NCBI GenBank assembly: GCA_002338335.1
Contig: DDIC01000074.1
Location: 1-23,210 of the forward strand
Direction: 5' to 3'
Source: Bacteroidetes bacterium UBA1860
GTDB lineage: Bacteria > Bacteroidota > Rhodothermia > Balneolales > Balneolaceae
Length of the DNA: 23,210 bases
Position numbers and translations under genes: made by a program. Shown one piece after another: positions 8,283 through 15,600 of the stretch. The first letter of the stretch is position 1. Each line of letters opens with the position of its first letter. A model generated the notes under the pieces. The model did not search any database, was not told the DNA's origin, and saw only the letters and a list, made by a program, of their open reading frames with translations.

Positions 8283-8757
8283 GTAAACGACCGGTCAACC
8301 CTATGTGCAGAACCGGACCCTCGTGCTGAAAAAGTAACCCAGATCCATGCACCAGACTGTGGATAACTCACGTAACCCCATTGTTACGAGACTGTTAAGG
8401 AATGATTAAGCTGTTGGAGGCCAATAAATACCTCTTCTAGAGTGCCATAAAGACCTTTTTCGGAAGTTATCCACATAGAGAAGGAGGTTTGAGACGGCGA
8501 CGCCACCCCACCGAAAGATTTTTCGATGTGGACAAGTTGTGCATTTTGTGGAAAAGTAATCCAATTTTATGTTGACGCTAACAGTCCACTCGTCTAATTT
8601 AGTTGCTGTGATCAGATCGAGCTTCGACGCTAAAATCTAGCCCAAAAATCACGGTAATATCAAGAGGCTGTGCACACTGCGTTCTAGCGTCAAATCTTTC
8701 GGGATCCGTTCTGCTCCCCAAACAAACTTGAGATTTAATTGCATGAGGCGAGGCACT
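8283..8757. promoter_or_regulatory. nrdBA upstream region with DnaA-box cluster
   Basis: This 475-base region has no credible gene. It contains two perfect DnaA-box 9-mers, TGTGGATAA at 8358-8366 and TTATCCACA at 8467-8475. Two one-mismatch versions are TGTGGACAA at 8527-8535 and TGTGGAAAA at 8547-8555. An inverted repeat CGTAAC/GTTACG lies at 8371-8388. DnaA control of nrd operons is known in E. coli. Whether this is regulation or part of a replication origin cannot be decided here. Confidence 0.5.
8572..8600 (+). promoter_or_regulatory. Candidate nrdB promoter
   Basis: TTGACG at 8572-8577 and TAATTT at 8595-8600 are separated by 17 bases. The second motif, extended to TAATTTAG, also fits the Bacteroidota -7 element TAnnTTTG in all but one position. 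It lies about 160 bases before the nrdB start and just downstream of the DnaA-like boxes. It is predicted by eye only. Confidence 0.45.
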
Positions 8758-10005
8758 ATGAGTAAATACGTTATCAAAAAAACGGGTGAGAAGAGACCCT
8801 TTGAAGAAGACAAAATCAGACAAGCAGTCTTGAAGGCGATGCGTAGTGTAGACCAGGTCGATATGGATGTGGCTGAGGAAGTTGTCCAGGATGTGGCTCG
8901 CCGTGTGCTTGAGGATGAAACCAAAATCCCGACCGTTGAAGAGATCCACAATACAGTCGAAGATGAGTTAATGAACCATCGCGCCAATGAGGCAGCGAAG
9001 TCATATATCGTCTATCGTAGCAAAAAGAAGCCCGATATTTTCCGCAAGCGCACCAACCTAAAGCCTTTCGAGTACTCAAATCTTGCAGAGTATGTCGATG
9101 CGATCCGTCACTCCTACTGGGTGCATACGGAGTTCAATTACAACTCAGACATTCAAGACATGAAGGTCACGCTCAATGATAAAGAGCAACAGACCGTCAC
9201 TCGTGCGATGCTTGCCATCTCTCAAATTGAGATAGCCGTCAAAACGTTCTGGGGTGATCTCTACAAAAAGATGCCCAAGCCGGAGGTTGGCAATGTTGGT
9301 GCGACCTTTGCCGAGTCTGAAGTTCGTCACGCCGATGCATATTCCCACCTTATCAACATTATGGGGCTCAATGGTGAGTTCGAAAAGTTGATCGAAGTGC
9401 CCGCGATTCGTAAGCGTATCAAGTACCTAGAGCGTGTGATTTCTGGGGCACGCGAAGTCCCCAATGAAGAGTACTTCGAGAGCATTATCCTATTCTCGAT
9501 GTTTGTAGAAAACATCTCCTTGTTTAGCCAATTCTTGGTCATTATGAGCTTCAATAAGTTCAAAAATGCGCTCAAGGGGATCTCCAATGCTGTGGAGGCA
9601 ACGTCCAAAGAGGAGCAAATTCATGCAGAGTTTGGTTTTGAGCTGATCAATACGATCAAAGAGGAGAACCCGGGATGGTGGACAGACAACCTCATCACAG
9701 ATATCAAAATTGCCTCACTAGAAGCGTGGGATGCCGAGCGTGATATCGTGGAGTGGATGTTTGAAGCTGGTGACCTCGACTTCTTGTCCAAAGCGGAGAC
9801 GCTCGAGTTTATCCGCCATAGACTCAATCGTTCTCTCGGTGAAATTGGTATCGACCCCATCTTCGAGATCGACGAAGAGCTCCTTGCCAAGACCGAATGG
9901 TTTGATGATGAAACGGTGGCCACCAAGCACACTGACTTCTTCAACAAGCGAAGTATCAATTATACCAAGAGGCAGCAGTCGGTTACCGAAGACGACCTCT
10001 TTTAA
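8758..10005 (+). CDS. nrdB: Class I ribonucleotide reductase beta subunit with N-terminal ATP-cone
   Basis: This 415-residue protein is the radical-generating subunit of ribonucleotide reductase. Residues about 3-93 form an ATP-cone (YVIKKTGEKRPFEEDKI, followed by NEAAKSYIVYR), a regulatory nucleotide-binding domain normally carried by NrdA. The ferritin-like core follows, with probable metal ligands E158, E188, H191, E251, E286 and H289. Tyr195 (HADAY) sits at the usual radical-tyrosine position. The C-terminal TEDDLF is the expected NrdA-docking tail. The ATG at 8758 begins directly before the cone, and an in-frame TTG at 8728 would add ten unrelated residues. NrdB-linked ATP-cones have been studied in the Bacteroidota member Leeuwenhoekiella blandensis, where dATP shuts the enzyme off by NrdB oligomerisation. 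The same mechanism is inferred here. Confidence 0.93.
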   Translation: MSKYVIKKTGEKRPFEEDKIRQAVLKAMRSVDQVDMDVAEEVVQDVARRVLEDETKIPTVEEIHNTVEDELMNHRANEAAKSYIVYRSKKKPDIFRKRTNLKPFEYSNLAEYVDAIRHSYWVHTEFNYNSDIQDMKVTLNDKEQQTVTRAMLAISQIEIAVKTFWGDLYKKMPKPEVGNVGATFAESEVRHADAYSHLINIMGLNGEFEKLIEVPAIRKRIKYLERVISGAREVPNEEYFESIILFSMFVENISLFSQFLVIMSFNKFKNALKGISNAVEATSKEEQIHAEFGFELINTIKEENPGWWTDNLITDIKIASLEAWDAERDIVEWMFEAGDLDFLSKAETLEFIRHRLNRSLGEIGIDPIFEIDEELLAKTEWFDDETVATKHTDFFNKRSINYTKRQQSVTEDDLF

Positions 10006-10189
10006 GCAGCATAGCCCCCGAGCAGAACATGCCTAGCTGGAGAAATGCAGCTGGGCTCTTCTGTCTAATGGAGCCTGCTATTGGAGTCTGAGTCGGACCC
10101 CACTCGGCACCACAACACACGATAACTTGCAACGCAAAACACGACAACCCCCAAGAAAGAGCTATAAATCCTAAACCCCCATCAGCATT
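10006..10189 (+). other. nrdB-nrdA intergenic spacer with hairpin
   Basis: This 184-base spacer is longer than usual for an nrd operon. The arms GCCTAGCTG (10031-10039) and CAGCTGGGC (10048-10056) form a 9-base-pair stem with one T-G wobble. Only a pyrimidine-mixed tract (CTCTTCTGTCT region) follows, so it is at best a weak terminator or an mRNA-processing hairpin. No Shine-Dalgarno sequence precedes nrdA. Confidence 0.5.
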
Positions 10190-11896
10190 ATGAGCACACG
10201 CGAACCATTTGACTGGGTCACCGAAGAAACCCAAACCTTTCTTAGCAGAGGATACTTAAGTGAAGGGGAGGATGCACTGACCAGGATTCGCGCCATTGCT
10301 GACCATGCAGAGACTTTACTTGGGATCGACGGGTTTGCCGACAAGTTTTATGAGTATATGGGCAAAGGGTGGTACTCGCTTTCTTCTCCTGTCTGGGCGA
10401 ACTATGGCAAAAAGCGTGGACTTCCTGTGTCCTGTTTTGGGTCGTACATAGACGATAACATCGAGAGCATCCTTTCCACCTCTGCTGAGGTGGGTGAAAT
10501 GTCCAAGATGGGGGGTGGAACAAGCGGATACTTTGGCAACATCCGTGGCCGTGGAGCCCCTATCACGGACAACGGCGAAGCTCCTGGGGCCGTCCATTTT
10601 ATGCGACTATTTGAGTCGATTGTGGATAATATCTCCCAAGGATCCACGCGTCGTGGTCGATTTTCTCCATACCTCCCACTGGATCACCCCGATGCGATCG
10701 AGTTTCTTGATATTGGTACGGAGGGTGCGCCCATCCAAGAACTCACCCATGCGGTCACGGTCAGTGATGAGTTCATGGAAGCGATGATTGATGGCGATAG
10801 TGATAAGCGTCAGCGCTGGGCCAAAGTCATCCAGCGTCGTGGCGAGATTGGCTACCCCTACATCATGTTCACCGACACGATGAACAAAAAAGCTCCCGAC
10901 GTCTACAAGGAGCGAGGAGCTAAAATTACCCATTCCAACCTGTGCTCCGAAATCGCTCTTGCCGATAGCTCTGATGAGTCATTTGTATGCGTTTTGTCCT
11001 CCATGAATGTTCTCCATTATGATGAGTGGAAAGACACGGACGCCGTGGAAACGATGGTTTACTTCCTCGACTCGGTAGTGACCGAATTTTTGACAAAGCT
11101 CGAAAACATCCGCGATAATGGCACACCGGAAGGGAAAAAGGCCTTTGAGTTTATGGAGCGTGCCTACAATTTTGCCAAGCGTCAACGGGCGCTCGGCCTT
11201 GGTGTCTTGGGATGGCATTCGTACCTCCAGAGCAAAATGCTAGGCTTCGATACTCGGGATACAGCCAAACTTAATGTCGAAGTCTTCAAGCTCATCCAGC
11301 AAAAATCGTATGCGGCATCTGAGGAGCTTGCATCCAAATTTGGTGAGCCGGAATATCTAGAAGGGGTAGGCCGACGCAACGTCACGCTTAACGCGATCGC
11401 TCCCACCACTTCCTCGGCGTTTATCCTTGGGCAAGTCTCCCAATCGATCGAGCCGCTCTGGTCGAACTGTTACGTCAAGGACCTTGCTAAGATGAAAGTC
11501 ACGATCAAGAATCCAGTCTTGATTGAGCTCCTCAAAGACCTCAACAAGAACACCAAAGATGTATGGGATTCTATCAAGGCACATGATGGGTCTGTGCAGC
11601 ACCTCGACTCCTTAACGGATGACCAAAAAGAGGTATTCCGGACGTTTGCGGAGATTAATCAGTCGTCAATCATTAACCAGGCAGCGATTCGTCAAGATTA
11701 TATCGATCAGGCGCAATCTCTGAACCTGATGATCCCACCAGATTTGAGTGTGAAAGAGATTAATACGCTCCTTGTCGACGCGTGGAAGCTTGGCGTGAAG
11801 ACGTTGTATTATCAACACTCCATGAACTCTGCTCAGGCGTTTGCCCGCAAGAAGCTACAGCTCAATGATATGACCTGTATCGCTTGCGAAGGGTAA
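10190..11896 (+). CDS. nrdA: Class I ribonucleotide reductase alpha subunit, lacking ATP-cone
   Basis: This 568-residue catalytic subunit reduces ribonucleoside diphosphates to deoxyribonucleotides. It is about 190 residues shorter than E. coli NrdA because it begins directly with the alpha/beta-barrel region and has no ATP-cone. The catalytic set is complete: redox pair C82 and C267, radical cysteine C252 with N250 and E254 (NLCSE), radical-transfer tyrosines Y540/Y541 (TLYYQHS), and the C-terminal re-reduction pair C563/C566 (TCIACEG). The substrate-specificity region (MGGGTSGYFG and ISQGSTRRG) is intact. The missing cone is carried by the NrdB encoded just upstream, so overall activity control has moved to the partner. 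The start lies 184 bases after nrdB. The gene converges with the SRAP gene with a 7-base gap. Confidence 0.95.
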   Translation: MSTREPFDWVTEETQTFLSRGYLSEGEDALTRIRAIADHAETLLGIDGFADKFYEYMGKGWYSLSSPVWANYGKKRGLPVSCFGSYIDDNIESILSTSAEVGEMSKMGGGTSGYFGNIRGRGAPITDNGEAPGAVHFMRLFESIVDNISQGSTRRGRFSPYLPLDHPDAIEFLDIGTEGAPIQELTHAVTVSDEFMEAMIDGDSDKRQRWAKVIQRRGEIGYPYIMFTDTMNKKAPDVYKERGAKITHSNLCSEIALADSSDESFVCVLSSMNVLHYDEWKDTDAVETMVYFLDSVVTEFLTKLENIRDNGTPEGKKAFEFMERAYNFAKRQRALGLGVLGWHSYLQSKMLGFDTRDTAKLNVEVFKLIQQKSYAASEELASKFGEPEYLEGVGRRNVTLNAIAPTTSSAFILGQVSQSIEPLWSNCYVKDLAKMKVTIKNPVLIELLKDLNKNTKDVWDSIKAHDGSVQHLDSLTDDQKEVFRTFAEINQSSIINQAAIRQDYIDQAQSLNLMIPPDLSVKEINTLLVDAWKLGVKTLYYQHSMNSAQAFARKKLQLNDMTCIACEG

Positions 11897-11903
11897 GGTT
11901 GCG

Positions 11904-12566
11904 CTAAAGAAACAAGTCCCCGCTAAACGGTTCTACCCGGTGTAATAACGATGGATCATCATGGGCAGGTTTGTTGACCCGCTGACTCACAGGATACGCC
12001 TCAATCGTTGGTTGGTCCGCAGTCACAAAAGAGCCAGGTGTAGAGTTCGACGATAGCCACTGGACCATGGTTTCGGTGGACAGTAAAAGGGGTTGACGAT
12101 GGTGAATGTTTGCCAGATCTTCGGCTGCTTCGCGAGTGACGATGCACGCCCCTTGGTCGTTGTAAATCCCTGCAAAAAACAGTAGTGACCCCTCATTCGA
12201 CTTGTGATAAAAGGGTTGCTTAGCTGAGGTTCCTTGCTGCCATTCGTACCATCCATCGGCCACCAGTACGCACCTCGCCGCCTCCCGAAACGAAGGTTTT
12301 GCATTCAATGTCTCCACTCGTGCATTGATTAAGTTCATCGGTTTGTCGGCCCAGCGGGGGGAGTAGCCCCATTGGGTGAGGGTATACTGATAGTCACTTG
12401 TTGTTTGCGGATCTGATTCCGTGGCCTGAGTAAACACCGGAACAGGTGTCATGGGGCTCACATTGTACGAGGGCCATCGACCTGATTCTTGCATGGCCTG
12501 CTCCCCGGCATGGCCAAATGTTTGCGCAACAGCGGCTAGGGAATGAACGGCGTATCGACCACACAT
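11904..12566 (-). CDS. SRAP family DNA-protein crosslink protein (YedK/HMCES-like)
   Basis: This 220-residue protein belongs to the SOS response-associated peptidase family. These proteins covalently trap abasic sites in single-stranded DNA through the residue-2 cysteine, exposed after removal of the initiator Met. The start MCGRYAV at 12566 is set by this Cys2. A longer frame from 12611 would bury it. Other active-site residues are visible: N81 and R83 (NARVET), E108 (GWYEW) and H155 (NIHHRQPL). The start codon overlaps the stop of the upstream methyltransferase gene by one base (TAATG), implying translational coupling. It converges with nrdA. No LexA-type operator was evident nearby. Confidence 0.92.
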   Translation of the reverse strand: MCGRYAVHSLAAVAQTFGHAGEQAMQESGRWPSYNVSPMTPVPVFTQATESDPQTTSDYQYTLTQWGYSPRWADKPMNLINARVETLNAKPSFREAARCVLVADGWYEWQQGTSAKQPFYHKSNEGSLLFFAGIYNDQGACIVTREAAEDLANIHHRQPLLLSTETMVQWLSSNSTPGSFVTADQPTIEAYPVSQRVNKPAHDDPSLLHRVEPFSGDLFL

Positions 12567-13228
12567 TATGGAGAACCCACCACACCTGTCACCACGAGCG
12601 TCCCTTCCCAATCAGGCTTACTCCCTTGATCTACTCGCCAATGTTCGACCTCGGAAAACCCAGCACTCCCAAAAGCCTCCACCCACTGCGATTCTGACCA
12701 TAATGTCATGGTATCGACGCCACACTGTTCTGGCCAGTCATGTGAGACAGTGTTCTCCAGATAAAAATCAACGCCTAGGATGAGTCGACCCCTTGGGTCT
12801 ATCCAATGCTCGAAGGCTCGTTGCAACAAGTCGGCAGGATTCTCCACATAATAAAACACCTCCATGGAGTGAACTAGATCCACAGGTTCAGTCGGCGCCC
12901 AGCTCAGCAGATCCGCACACTCATAAACATCGGCAAACGTTGAATCTATCGAACGAGCCTTGTCAATCATCGCTTGTGCGCCATCCACACCCATGGCCTG
13001 TTGGCACCCTTTCGTCTCCCGCACTTTCCGAACGACCCACCCATTACCACACCCTGCATCCAAAAAGGTGAACGCTTTGGGGTTGGAAACCTTGGGCAGG
13101 GCATACTCGAGCATGTTACTCACGGCCCGTGCGTGGCCCGTTTCCATACCTTGATCTTTGCCATGAGTGGCCCAGTCGCCAAAGACGTCAATAGGAGCGC
13201 GTCGTAAAGAGGGGGGAGTTTGGGTCAT
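12566..13228 (-). CDS. Class I SAM-dependent methyltransferase
   Basis: This 220-residue cytosolic protein has a Rossmann-like methyltransferase core. Motif I is FLDAGCGNGW (D57-G63), the acidic end of strand 2 is at about D82 (GVDGAQ), and the motif IV region is VDLVHSMEVFYYV. The glycine-rich loop and the following region fit ubiquinone/menaquinone- or small-molecule-type methyltransferases. The substrate cannot be named from sequence. The gene begins 24 bases after the tRNA-Pro gene on the same strand and its stop overlaps the SRAP start by one base. The three are therefore likely read from one transcript starting at the tRNA promoter. Confidence 0.85.
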   Translation of the reverse strand: MTQTPPSLRRAPIDVFGDWATHGKDQGMETGHARAVSNMLEYALPKVSNPKAFTFLDAGCGNGWVVRKVRETKGCQQAMGVDGAQAMIDKARSIDSTFADVYECADLLSWAPTEPVDLVHSMEVFYYVENPADLLQRAFEHWIDPRGRLILGVDFYLENTVSHDWPEQCGVDTMTLWSESQWVEAFGSAGFSEVEHWRVDQGSKPDWEGTLVVTGVVGSP

Positions 13229-13252
13229 GATGGAGATATCTTAACGATGAAG

Positions 13253-13326
13253 TCGGGGCGACAGGATTTGAACCTGCGACCCCTCGGCCCCCAGCCGAGT
13301 GCGCTACCGAACTACGCCACGCCCCG
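13253..13326 (-). tRNA. tRNA-Pro (anticodon GGG)
   Basis: On the minus strand the 7-base acceptor arms CGGGGCG and CGCCCCG pair. The D-arm contains GTAGTTCGGTAGC, and the anticodon stem-loop is CTCGG-CTGGGGG-CCGAG with GGG at the anticodon position. The T-arm is GCAGG-TTCAAAT-CCTGT and the discriminator base is A. CCA is not encoded. GGG reads CCC/CCU proline codons. Confidence 0.96.
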
Positions 13327-13337
13327 AAAGAACTCTA

Positions 13338-13366
13338 AACATACTGTTTTTTTCACGATTCGTCTA
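13338..13366 (-). promoter_or_regulatory. Candidate tRNA-Pro promoter
   Basis: On the minus strand TAGACG (13361-13366) and TATGTT (13338-13343) are 17 bases apart, with the tRNA 5' end 12 bases further on. TATGTTTA also approximates the Bacteroidota -7 element. It is predicted by eye. Confidence 0.35.
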
Positions 13367-13368
13367 TA

Positions 13369-13397
13369 TTGATAGGATAGACAATTATTCATATTAA
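13369..13397 (+). promoter_or_regulatory. Candidate S9 peptidase promoter
   Basis: TTGATA at 13369-13374 and TATTAA at 13392-13397 have a 17-base spacer. This would give a leader of about 100 bases before the ATG at 13505. It abuts the divergent tRNA promoter, so the two polymerase sites would be close together. Confidence 0.35.
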
Positions 13398-13504
13398 ATA
13401 CTGGCAAACCGTATGCAGTCCCTGGAACCTTGCATCTAGTCCATGGCACACCATCTACAGTCCCCGACACACTAAATCAACCCATTCAAACAACCCTTTC
13501 AATC

Positions 13505-15562
13505 ATGCGTCAGACTTTTTCTCTCATTCTCTTTTTTTCCGTTGTAGGAACCACGACACATGCTCAAGTTGAGCCAAAAAACTTTTTCTACATGGATATT
13601 TTTGACCTACAAATGGTAGCGAATCCACAGATTTCACCTGATGGAGAGCGGGTTATTTATGAGAAGCATCAATTTGATGTGATGACTGATAAGCGAATAT
13701 CCAACTTGTGGATTATAGATGTTGATGGATCCAATCATCAGGCATTAACCTCAGGCAAACAAAATGCAGGTTCTGTCCAGTGGCATCCCGATGGTAATCG
13801 ATTTTTGTATGTCACGAGTGAAGAGGGTTCAGCTCAACTTTTTGTGTATTGGTTAGAATCTGGAAGGCAGGCCTCCATTACCAATCTATCACGCTCACCA
13901 GGTCAAGTACAGTGGTCACCTGATGGATCCCAGATTGTATTTACCATGTTTGTTCCTGAGGCACCCAGTTCCATAGGTAACATACCCACACCACCCAAAG
14001 GTGCGACCTGGGAGGAGAGTGCACGTTACATTGATAATGCTGTTTATCGCTATGATGGTCGAGGGTATCTAGAGGAAGGTCATCAGCAGATTTTCGTCGT
14101 GTCTCCAGAGGGTGGAGCCCCGAATCAGTTAACAGAGTTTCCCACCAATCACTCCAATGTAAGCTGGGCGCCAGATGGGCAACATGTGTTGTTCACCGCA
14201 AATGTCTCGGAGAATCGAGAGATGGATCCCAACAATGAACAAATTTACAGCCTTGAATTATCGACAGGGGAGCGGACAGCTCTCACCAACAACCGGGGGC
14301 CTCACAATCAACCCAAAATGTCACCAAATGGGGAGTTAATCGCGTTCACTGGGTATGAAGATCAATTTGTAGGCTATCAACAGACAGAATTATACATCAT
14401 GAATGCCGACGGATCACAAGAACGGGTGATCAGCGAGTCGATTGATTTAGACATCGGTGCGATTCATTGGGATGACAATAGTGAGGGGCTCTATGTTGGA
14501 TATACCGAGAAAGGGGTCGCAAAAATAGGGCATGTCGAACTTAATGGAACCCTAGAAGCATTGGCGACTCATCTTGGGAGTCCAACGTTGGGGCGTCCGT
14601 ATGCAGGGGGCTCGTTTTCGGTGACGGGCCGTGGTGACTTTGCATTTTCGAGTGTTACAGCCCAACGCCCAACACAGCTGTCGGTAGGTTCACACAAGGG
14701 CCGCTCTTCGGTAAACACCTTGACCTCCTATAATGACGAGTTCTTCTCAGCTACCCAAGTTGGCGAGGTAAATGAGTTTTGGGTGTTGTCGTCGGTGGAT
14801 GATTTTGAGGTGCATGGTTGGATTATCACGCCGCCAAATTTTGACCCATCAGGATCCTATCCGTTGATTCTCGAAATTCATGGTGGTCCTTACTCTGCAT
14901 ATGGGCCACAATTCAGTCCGGAGCTTCAATTTATGGCGAGTCAAGGATATGTCGTGGTTTATACCAATCCCCGAGGGTCTACCTCCTATGGGGAGGACTT
15001 TGCTGCTTATATCAATGGAAATTATCCATCAGAAGATCATAACGACCTTATGGACGCCGTGGATTATGTCGTACATCAGGGCTATATCGATACGGATCGA
15101 CTCTTCATCACGGGCGGAAGTGGAGGCGGTGTCCTCACAGCGTGGGCGATTGGGAAAACCGATCGCTTCCGAGCCGCGGTCGTTGCGAAACCCGTCATCA
15201 ATTGGTATAGCTTTGTATTAAACGCCGATAATGTGCCACTCTTCAGTAAATATTGGTTTACAAAGAAGCCTTGGGAAGATCCTGATCAGTATCTCAAGCT
15301 ATCACCGATCTCATTGGTTGGCAATGTAACGACGCCAACAATGCTCCTCACGGGTGAACAGGATTACCGAACGCCCATGAGTGAGACCGAGCAATATTAT
15401 GGTGCGCTAAAACTACAAGGTGTGGAGTCTGCGATGGTTCGTATCCAAGGATCTAGCCATGGGATTGCAGCGAAACCAAGCAATCTATTCCGGAAAGTTG
15501 CCTACATCACAGGGTGGTTTGATGCGCATAGTCAGGATGCCCACAGCGGTCAAGAGGATTAA
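13505..15562 (+). CDS. Secreted S9 family prolyl oligopeptidase-type peptidase
   Basis: This 685-residue serine peptidase has a Sec signal (MRQTFSLILFFSVVGTTTHA-Q). Residues about 35-400 form a beta-propeller of WD40/PD40-like repeats, with recurring ISPDG, WHPDG, WSPDG, WAPDG and MSPNG motifs. The alpha/beta-hydrolase domain covers about 425-680. The catalytic triad is S539 (GGSGGG), D620 (GEQDYRTP) and H652 (GSSHGI), and the oxyanion-region HGGP is present. The length and layout fit the S9C acylaminoacyl-peptidase-like group that is common in this phylum. It probably degrades peptides in the periplasm or outside the cell. I chose the ATG at 13505 because it begins the signal peptide. The in-frame start at 13430 adds 25 non-signal residues. 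Confidence 0.93.
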   Translation: MRQTFSLILFFSVVGTTTHAQVEPKNFFYMDIFDLQMVANPQISPDGERVIYEKHQFDVMTDKRISNLWIIDVDGSNHQALTSGKQNAGSVQWHPDGNRFLYVTSEEGSAQLFVYWLESGRQASITNLSRSPGQVQWSPDGSQIVFTMFVPEAPSSIGNIPTPPKGATWEESARYIDNAVYRYDGRGYLEEGHQQIFVVSPEGGAPNQLTEFPTNHSNVSWAPDGQHVLFTANVSENREMDPNNEQIYSLELSTGERTALTNNRGPHNQPKMSPNGELIAFTGYEDQFVGYQQTELYIMNADGSQERVISESIDLDIGAIHWDDNSEGLYVGYTEKGVAKIGHVELNGTLEALATHLGSPTLGRPYAGGSFSVTGRGDFAFSSVTAQRPTQLSVGSHKGRSSVNTLTSYNDEFFSATQVGEVNEFWVLSSVDDFEVHGWIITPPNFDPSGSYPLILEIHGGPYSAYGPQFSPELQFMASQGYVVVYTNPRGSTSYGEDFAAYINGNYPSEDHNDLMDAVDYVVHQGYIDTDRLFITGGSGGGVLTAWAIGKTDRFRAAVVAKPVINWYSFVLNADNVPLFSKYWFTKKPWEDPDQYLKLSPISLVGNVTTPTMLLTGEQDYRTPMSETEQYYGALKLQGVESAMVRIQGSSHGIAAKPSNLFRKVAYITGWFDAHSQDAHSGQED

Positions 15563-15568
15563 GCCGCG

Positions 15569-15597
15569 GGGTGTGTATAGTTTTGTCGTCTACACCC
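15569..15597. terminator. Weak hairpin between convergent genes
   Basis: GGGTGT at 15569-15574 pairs with ACACCC at 15592-15597, and an imperfect extension lies inside. It lies in the 38-base gap between the S9 peptidase and DUF2779 stop codons. There is no clear T-tract on either strand, so termination is uncertain. Confidence 0.3.
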
Positions 15598-15600
15598 AGC

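Noticed and set aside
8350..8560. Definite chromosomal replication origin
   Set aside because: The DnaA-like boxes are suggestive, but there is no neighbouring dnaA/dnaN-type gene and no skew information. Regulation of nrd explains them equally well.
8599..9079. Minus-strand frames across the nrdB start
   Set aside because: They are antisense shadows of the well-conserved ATP-cone coding sequence.
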